This document shows positions 58,925 to 64,000 of a stretch of DNA of 64,000 nt, piece after piece. Positions within the stretch are counted from its first letter, which is position 1. Each line of letters starts with the position of its first letter. Made by a program: the position numbers and the translations under genes. The notes beneath the pieces were generated by a model. It had not been told where the DNA came from, searched no databases, and saw nothing but the letters and a program-made list of their open reading frames with translations. This stretch comes from Epiperipatus broadwayi (lineage: Eukaryota; Onychophora; Udeonychophora; Euonychophora; Peripatidae): NCBI GenBank assembly GCA_028023455.1, contig JAQFVV010006627.1, positions 126,001 to 190,000 of the forward strand, read 5' to 3'.

Positions 58925-59721
58925 TATAATCGCACGCAAGACGTTATAAAATAAATGCTTAATTTTAGATTGAAAAAAAAAAAAACAAGTACTACTTTAA
59001 AAATGTGATTTTGCCCAACATATATTGAAGTTCTCAATTTTATGTGGAATCTAATTTGAGCCTACAAGCTCCATAGCAAACTAACACTCACAATTAAAGT
59101 CTTGTTTATAGCTCTTCAATTATGTGAATTCTCTCTATTTTGTTAAAATGTCCACACACACAAAAAAATTATATCCAGTGTTTAAGAATTTTGCAATAAT
59201 CACAATGTGATTATCAATTATAGAAAGGTCTCTTCCAGCTAGTTTCTCTGATACATAGCTGCTCCATATTATTTCAGAAAACTTCTTCATTCATCACTTA
59301 TGTGGCATCTCTTGGGATCTTGATTAAGACTTGTTTTCCACCTGTTTTCTATCTATTACCATCATTTTTTAGTTCTTCTCACCTTTTAATTTTTTTCAAT
59401 AGTATCAGTATGTTGGGATTAATAAAAATTAGAGATCACTAAGTAGAATACTTTGTCAATGATGTTAGTGATACATATTTGTTTAATACTAAAAGTAAAT
59501 ACATTTTATGTGCTTTAAAAAAAAATAAATGTGTTTTATCAGTCTTTAATTTATGTATATAAGATATGGACTCTTATTAATAAAAGAGAAATGTAAAAAT
59601 CACACACCAGATAGCCAAGTGAGGAATGATGTCTATTATAATTAATAAAAAGAATTCGAAAATTAAATATTTTGTATATATAATATTTTAATAAACTCAT
59701 TTTGGAAAATATTTAAGAATG
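58925..59721. other. AT-rich spacer
   Basis: 59270-59395 resembles faintly the RTE 3' end (GGCATCTCTTGGGATC, ATCTATTACCATCA) and may be a very old RTE scrap. Otherwise nothing. Confidence 0.35.
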
Positions 59722-60161
59722 TTAATGCAATTAGATGGGATTTGAATTCAGACTTTCAAGCTCCCTACAGCTATCCACGCCATCTTATATAACCGATAAT
59801 CATGATCACATACATGTGAAAAAGATAAATGAGCTTCAATACACATATTTCGTGCTGAACCAGTACTCATCAGTTGGTCCAAATCATCATCTCTTACACA
59901 TATGTAATCTGTGCTCAGTTTATATTAAGATAGCAAATCCTCAAACTTTAATGGACAGGCTTCAATCTTTTCCACCATCCAATTCTTTAGCCATCCACTT
60001 CATTAAAAATGTGATCATGGAACGAATTTTAGCATGAAATATATATACTGGAGATCATTTATCTTTTTTATATGCGGTCATGTGTATCGAATGTATAAGA
60101 TGAAATGGACAGCTCTAAAGAGCTTGAACGTCTGAATTCAAATCCCGTCTAATTACATTAA
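59722..60161 (+). mobile_element. foldback repeat family X, 440-bp full copy
   Basis: Inverted arms of about 100-110 bp start TTAATGCAATTAGATGGG and end as the complement of TTAATGTAATTAGACGGG. Each arm contains a B-box-like GAATTCAAATCCC followed by a tRNA-like stretch, so the arms may derive from a SINE head. The core (59870-60030) is shared with 34084-34345. TTAA occurs at both outer edges. The 100-codon frame 59735-60037 spans arm and core and is not a gene. Confidence 0.7.
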
Positions 60162-62084
60162 GTTCAGTACAGATAATATACTTGTATTTAAATATTTAAA
60201 AAATGTTAATGAATGTATATTCTGCCACTGCTCAATTAAAATTAAAAACATAAATGTACATTTAGATATAACATATTTATTTGAATAAATTAAATCCTGA
60301 CTCACAATATCATAAATATCATGAAAAATAATATTAAAAAAAAAAAAACTTCCCATTTATTATTCTGATAGTTAAATATCTGAAATAAAGACCCCCTGGC
60401 AAAATAACCCCAAGTTCTAACTAAGGCAAATGAGCAGAGTCATTTGATACTGATCCTAAAAGAAGGGTGATCTTTCTATTTTAATAATGATTACAAGAAA
60501 GAATAAAAAAGAATTTTGATTTTCATCATAAGCTTCTGGCTAAATGGACTTTAAGATACAATAACGGGGAGAGTGGGTAGATTTCAAGAAAAAAATTGAA
60601 GAATGGTTTTAATAACTATGAAATGAAAAAGAAATGTATAGTGAACATTATTAGTCGTATTTTCAAAAAGAAATGACTAGCTATTTGTAAACCCCCAATT
60701 CTCAAAACCGCGCACACACGCACACATGTATTTTTTCTTTTCTAATTTTTACTCTCTAAGAAAAACAAATTGTCATAGAAAAATATATAAGAATTCAAAT
60801 AAAATGATTTCACTTTGAAAATATCAAATTTATTAAATTTAGCAAGCAAGGCATGAAAAAATAAATAAAAAAAGAATTAATATTAAATTCATTTCACCTT
60901 AATTAATAAAATGTGTAGATCAAAATGAGGGGGGGGGGATTTAGACATTTTGTTCAATATCCATTTCAGTATTTTTTTCTAATTAAATGTCAAACAAGTT
61001 ATAAAAGAAACACAAAAGAATTTAGTTATTACTGAAATTCCGTAGATAAAACTAAAATTCTCATTCAATCTCCAATTTGTTTATTTTAAACCAATCTGGG
61101 GATTTTTTTAAATAATTTTTAATAGTGTTGTATTTACTTATGTCTTGCAACCTGAAAATAATTTAAACTGGCACATACAAATAAATGAGATCCTGTACAA
61201 ACAAAAAGTTGGGCTAGAGTTTAGTTACAGTTCTGAATGCAATACAGTAAATTTGTCTTGTTGTCTGACTATTTCTCAAACAAAATGAATATAAAAGTAA
61301 TGAGCACGAGATCACTCTGTGATGACCAGCATACTTAAAGTATATTAAGTATAAGTATGTTAAGTATAAGTTCACCAGCATTACACAAAAGTAATAATCA
61401 TCCATCATCATGAATGATCAACAATAAAAGTAAATCAACAATCAATCTGGTGACTGGATTTAAAATGGGTCTACTATAGACCAGGCTAATTATTTAGCCT
61501 TTACCAGCTTGGGGAAAATTATTTAAACATTAATTTGGATGCACAAACTTAAGTGCTAATCCATCAGATTATACAACAATAAAATCAATGATGCTGGAAT
61601 ATTAAAACATGATGATCATCATCAATACTCTGGCCTTTTAGTACCATTAATGTACTGGCAAACTATAAACCTAATTTTTAAATGGATATTAAACTAAATA
61701 AAATGTAGCGTATGGATTTTAAAGGATATCCCTTTATGCCAATCCAGAATCATCATCATCAACTGGATGCCCATAAACACTAATATAACCCCCTTTTATA
61801 TAACAGACCTTTATGTACAAATCTAGCTCAGAGAACACAAGTTCTATAACTGTTACTGTAAGTAAGAGATGATGCAACATATAACATTTTAAAATTATTT
61901 AGGATTGAATAAGTCACTGAAATAATTTTACAGTGAAATATCAGTTTATTGAAACAATAAAAAATGAAATGAAGGTCTGCAGAATGTGACTATACACATC
62001 TAAATTAAGCCTTCTGATTTTAATTAATATACAAAAAAGCTATCACTTTGGGATTTACATATGTCTTCCAATACATTTACTTAA
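60162..62084. other. AT-rich spacer
   Basis: A G9 run is at about 60929. No gene or clear repeat. Confidence 0.45.
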
Positions 62085-62400
62085 AACACATATATCAGCA
62101 CACAAGCATGTGGTATATTAATTTCTGAACATATTTGAATTGTTATAAAATAATAATAAAAAAAATAATTTTAAACATGTTTCTACATGATGTGCGCTGA
62201 TATCAGCACACAGACATGCAATATAATTTATGAACATAATAGAATTTGTCATATAATAATAAAAAATGATTATTTTTTACATACATGCATCCACCTGATA
62301 TGCACTGATATATGCCCACAGATGTGAATTGTCATAAACCTATAAATGAAATTCATTTTTTATAATACATAATTAATGACTGATTTGACATATATGTGTG
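62085..62400. repeat. degenerate tandem repeat, about 110-bp period, three copies
   Basis: Each unit has a CACTGATAT-like start, CAGCACACA, CATG, AATTTATGAACATA and AATAATAAAAAATGAT in order. Starts are near 62085, 62195 and 62305. Confidence 0.55.
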
Positions 62401-62429
62401 TGCACATGGAAATGTATGTGCACACGACA

Positions 62430-62509
62430 TTTATATCATATGATATTTTAATTTATCAAACTAATAATGTTTATATCAAATGATATTTTAATTTATCAAA
62501 CTAATAAAA
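62430..62509. repeat. 40-bp tandem duplication
   Basis: Two units beginning TTTATATCATATGATATTTT differ at a few bases. Confidence 0.9.
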
Positions 62510-64000
62510 TTACTAAATTTTTTTTAACAATTCCATGTTGAAAATATACTTAAAATCCATGTGTGTGTGTATATATATAAAGAATATGAATCAGTTATTA
62601 AATTTTTTGACAACCCTTCATAAAACTTTTTCCTTTTTTTTTATTTAAAAAAAATTTTCCCATCAAATCTTTGATCAGTTACTGTTGATTAATTATAAAT
62701 ATCTTTTAAAAAAATACTCCTGCAAATTTTTTTGTTTTTGAATTGAGAAATATTTTAGGAGTTTATGAATCAATTCTTTACTTTTAAATTTTTAATTCAA
62801 GCAAAATTTATTACTTGTACTTTTAAATTATAATTTTAAATATCATTTTTTCAATAAATGATTCAAAATAATATCATTCTCTCTATATATATTGAAACAG
62901 TCGACCTTAGTTCAAGATCGAGTTGCACGGTTCTACCACAGCCCATGTAAAATCATGCTCCTTTTTTTTGTTGTAAAATGTATATAAACTATACGTATAT
63001 TTCTGAGAAGCATCTATGAGATTTATAAATACAAATCTGAAATAAAAATCTTTAACTATTTTAAATATTAGCTTTTATAGATGTGACTCAGATATACATA
63101 TATGACAGGAGTTTATATATATAATTTAAAATATTAAATAATTGTGTGTCTTTTAAAATAATCTTTTTTTTTTTTACTTTTATTTTAATATATTGTAATT
63201 AGTTTTTTTGTCCTAAAACTACATATAAATTCAAGATGGAAGGGTGCAGTCATTAACTGTCTAAAATAATTAAAGGGGTGGGAAGTTTGTTTCATGGTTT
63301 AAAAAAAAGGAATTTGTAAATTAAAGTTAAGAAAAAGTAAAATCTAAAACAAAGCTAATGGATTTTAGTTAGCTATTAACATTTTTGTCAAATCCATTTC
63401 CAAACAGGAAATTGGTTTGAATTGATTTTAGACAGTTATCTCATGACTGCCTCTCTACTAACAATAAAGACTCTTCTAAATTAAGGATCCATTAGAGCCA
63501 GGAAATCTAATTAAAACATTATCTGAGAGGCTAAAAACTGACATAAATAGAATGAAAAATCTATTGTCAGAGTTTGGTCAATCGTTGCTACAGGACTTCA
63601 TGTACGTTGAAATTTTGAGGGCATAAGCTGCCTTCCCCTCCATCTTCAGCCTGACTGGTGCCGAGATGTAGCCCCTATCACTCAAGAATGCTGCCTGCCA
63701 GAGAAGATCCTTCAATACTTCATGGAATCCTGAGGTAACTAACCCAAAGATAGTATAATCACATTAGCCAATTCTTATTTGTAATTTAATTTGTAAATTA
63801 ATGCTTTCTTTATGTTTAATTTTGTTTTTTTTTCACTGATTGGTGAGTCTGTTAAGCTTTTGTATCAATTCTCTATTAGATAAACTAATCTGTCATCCAA
63901 CTCACGCTTCTTATTATTTTCCTAATTTAGTGCGGTTATAATTTAATTTTAATATTTTACTATTTTTCATTTAATTGTATTTGGAAATGCCAATCAAATC
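62510..64000. other. AT-rich spacer with a GC-richer patch
   Basis: 63540-63735 is richer in GC, has CATAAATAG followed 27 bases later by TCAGAG, and ends at CTGAG|GTAACT. It may be the start of another unit like those at 42.9 kb and 56.2 kb, cut by the window edge. No coding frame. Confidence 0.25.

Overview
The window is a gene-poor, very AT-rich stretch of an invertebrate metazoan genome. It contains Penelope-like elements (PLEs) of at least three types, RTE-type and another class of LINE, Ty3/gypsy-like LTR elements, tRNA-derived SINEs and many small foldback repeats. Nothing looks prokaryotic: there are no operons or ribosome-binding sites, and every long reading frame belongs to a mobile element. 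I cannot name the phylum. The only host-gene evidence I trust is one exon on the minus strand (12081-12276) resembling TRM44/TRMT44 tRNA methyltransferase.

Layout. 1-2811 is a nearly intact PLE (RT plus GIY-YIG endonuclease, one frameshift). Its 3' end is interrupted at 2812 by a young, non-autonomous LTR retrotransposon (about 1.75 kb LTRs, tRNA-Pro-type primer site, N-terminal Gag frame, no pol). A 500-N assembly gap (8740-9239) follows the 3' LTR, and the broken PLE resumes directly after it, ending in an inverted pseudo-LTR (to about 9640). 9.8-10.6 kb is a decayed RTE tail; 11.7 kb is a SINE with target-site duplications; 12.1 kb is the host exon. 14.7-27 kb holds decayed PLE and LINE pieces, including a LINE whose endonuclease (about 26-27 kb) and RT (about 19.7-20.6 kb) lie in order on the same strand with unrelated repeats between. 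24.6-25.0 kb is a solo PLE pseudo-LTR with a well-formed hammerhead ribozyme on the minus strand. 29.9-31.8 kb is a second, decayed PLE. 33-38 kb carries PLE, gypsy and LINE fragments. 39.8-41.9 kb is a 5'-truncated RTE LINE. 42.8-44.6 kb has a textbook TATA/initiator promoter and a short open frame, possibly a solo LTR. 46.0-48.9 kb is a PLE duplicated as a nearly perfect 1.37-kb-arm palindrome with a 13-bp target-site duplication. The remainder (49-64 kb) is AT-rich spacer with minisatellites, foldback elements and a second, degenerate hammerhead-bearing pseudo-LTR.

How parts relate. PLE RT and GIY-YIG domains together make the target-primed integration enzyme. The pseudo-LTRs (1-175, about 9240-9640, 24.6 kb, 52.8 kb, fragment at 44.8 kb) are the non-coding ends of one PLE group, and the hammerhead sits inside them. 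The short foldback elements have no coding capacity and would depend on enzymes encoded elsewhere.
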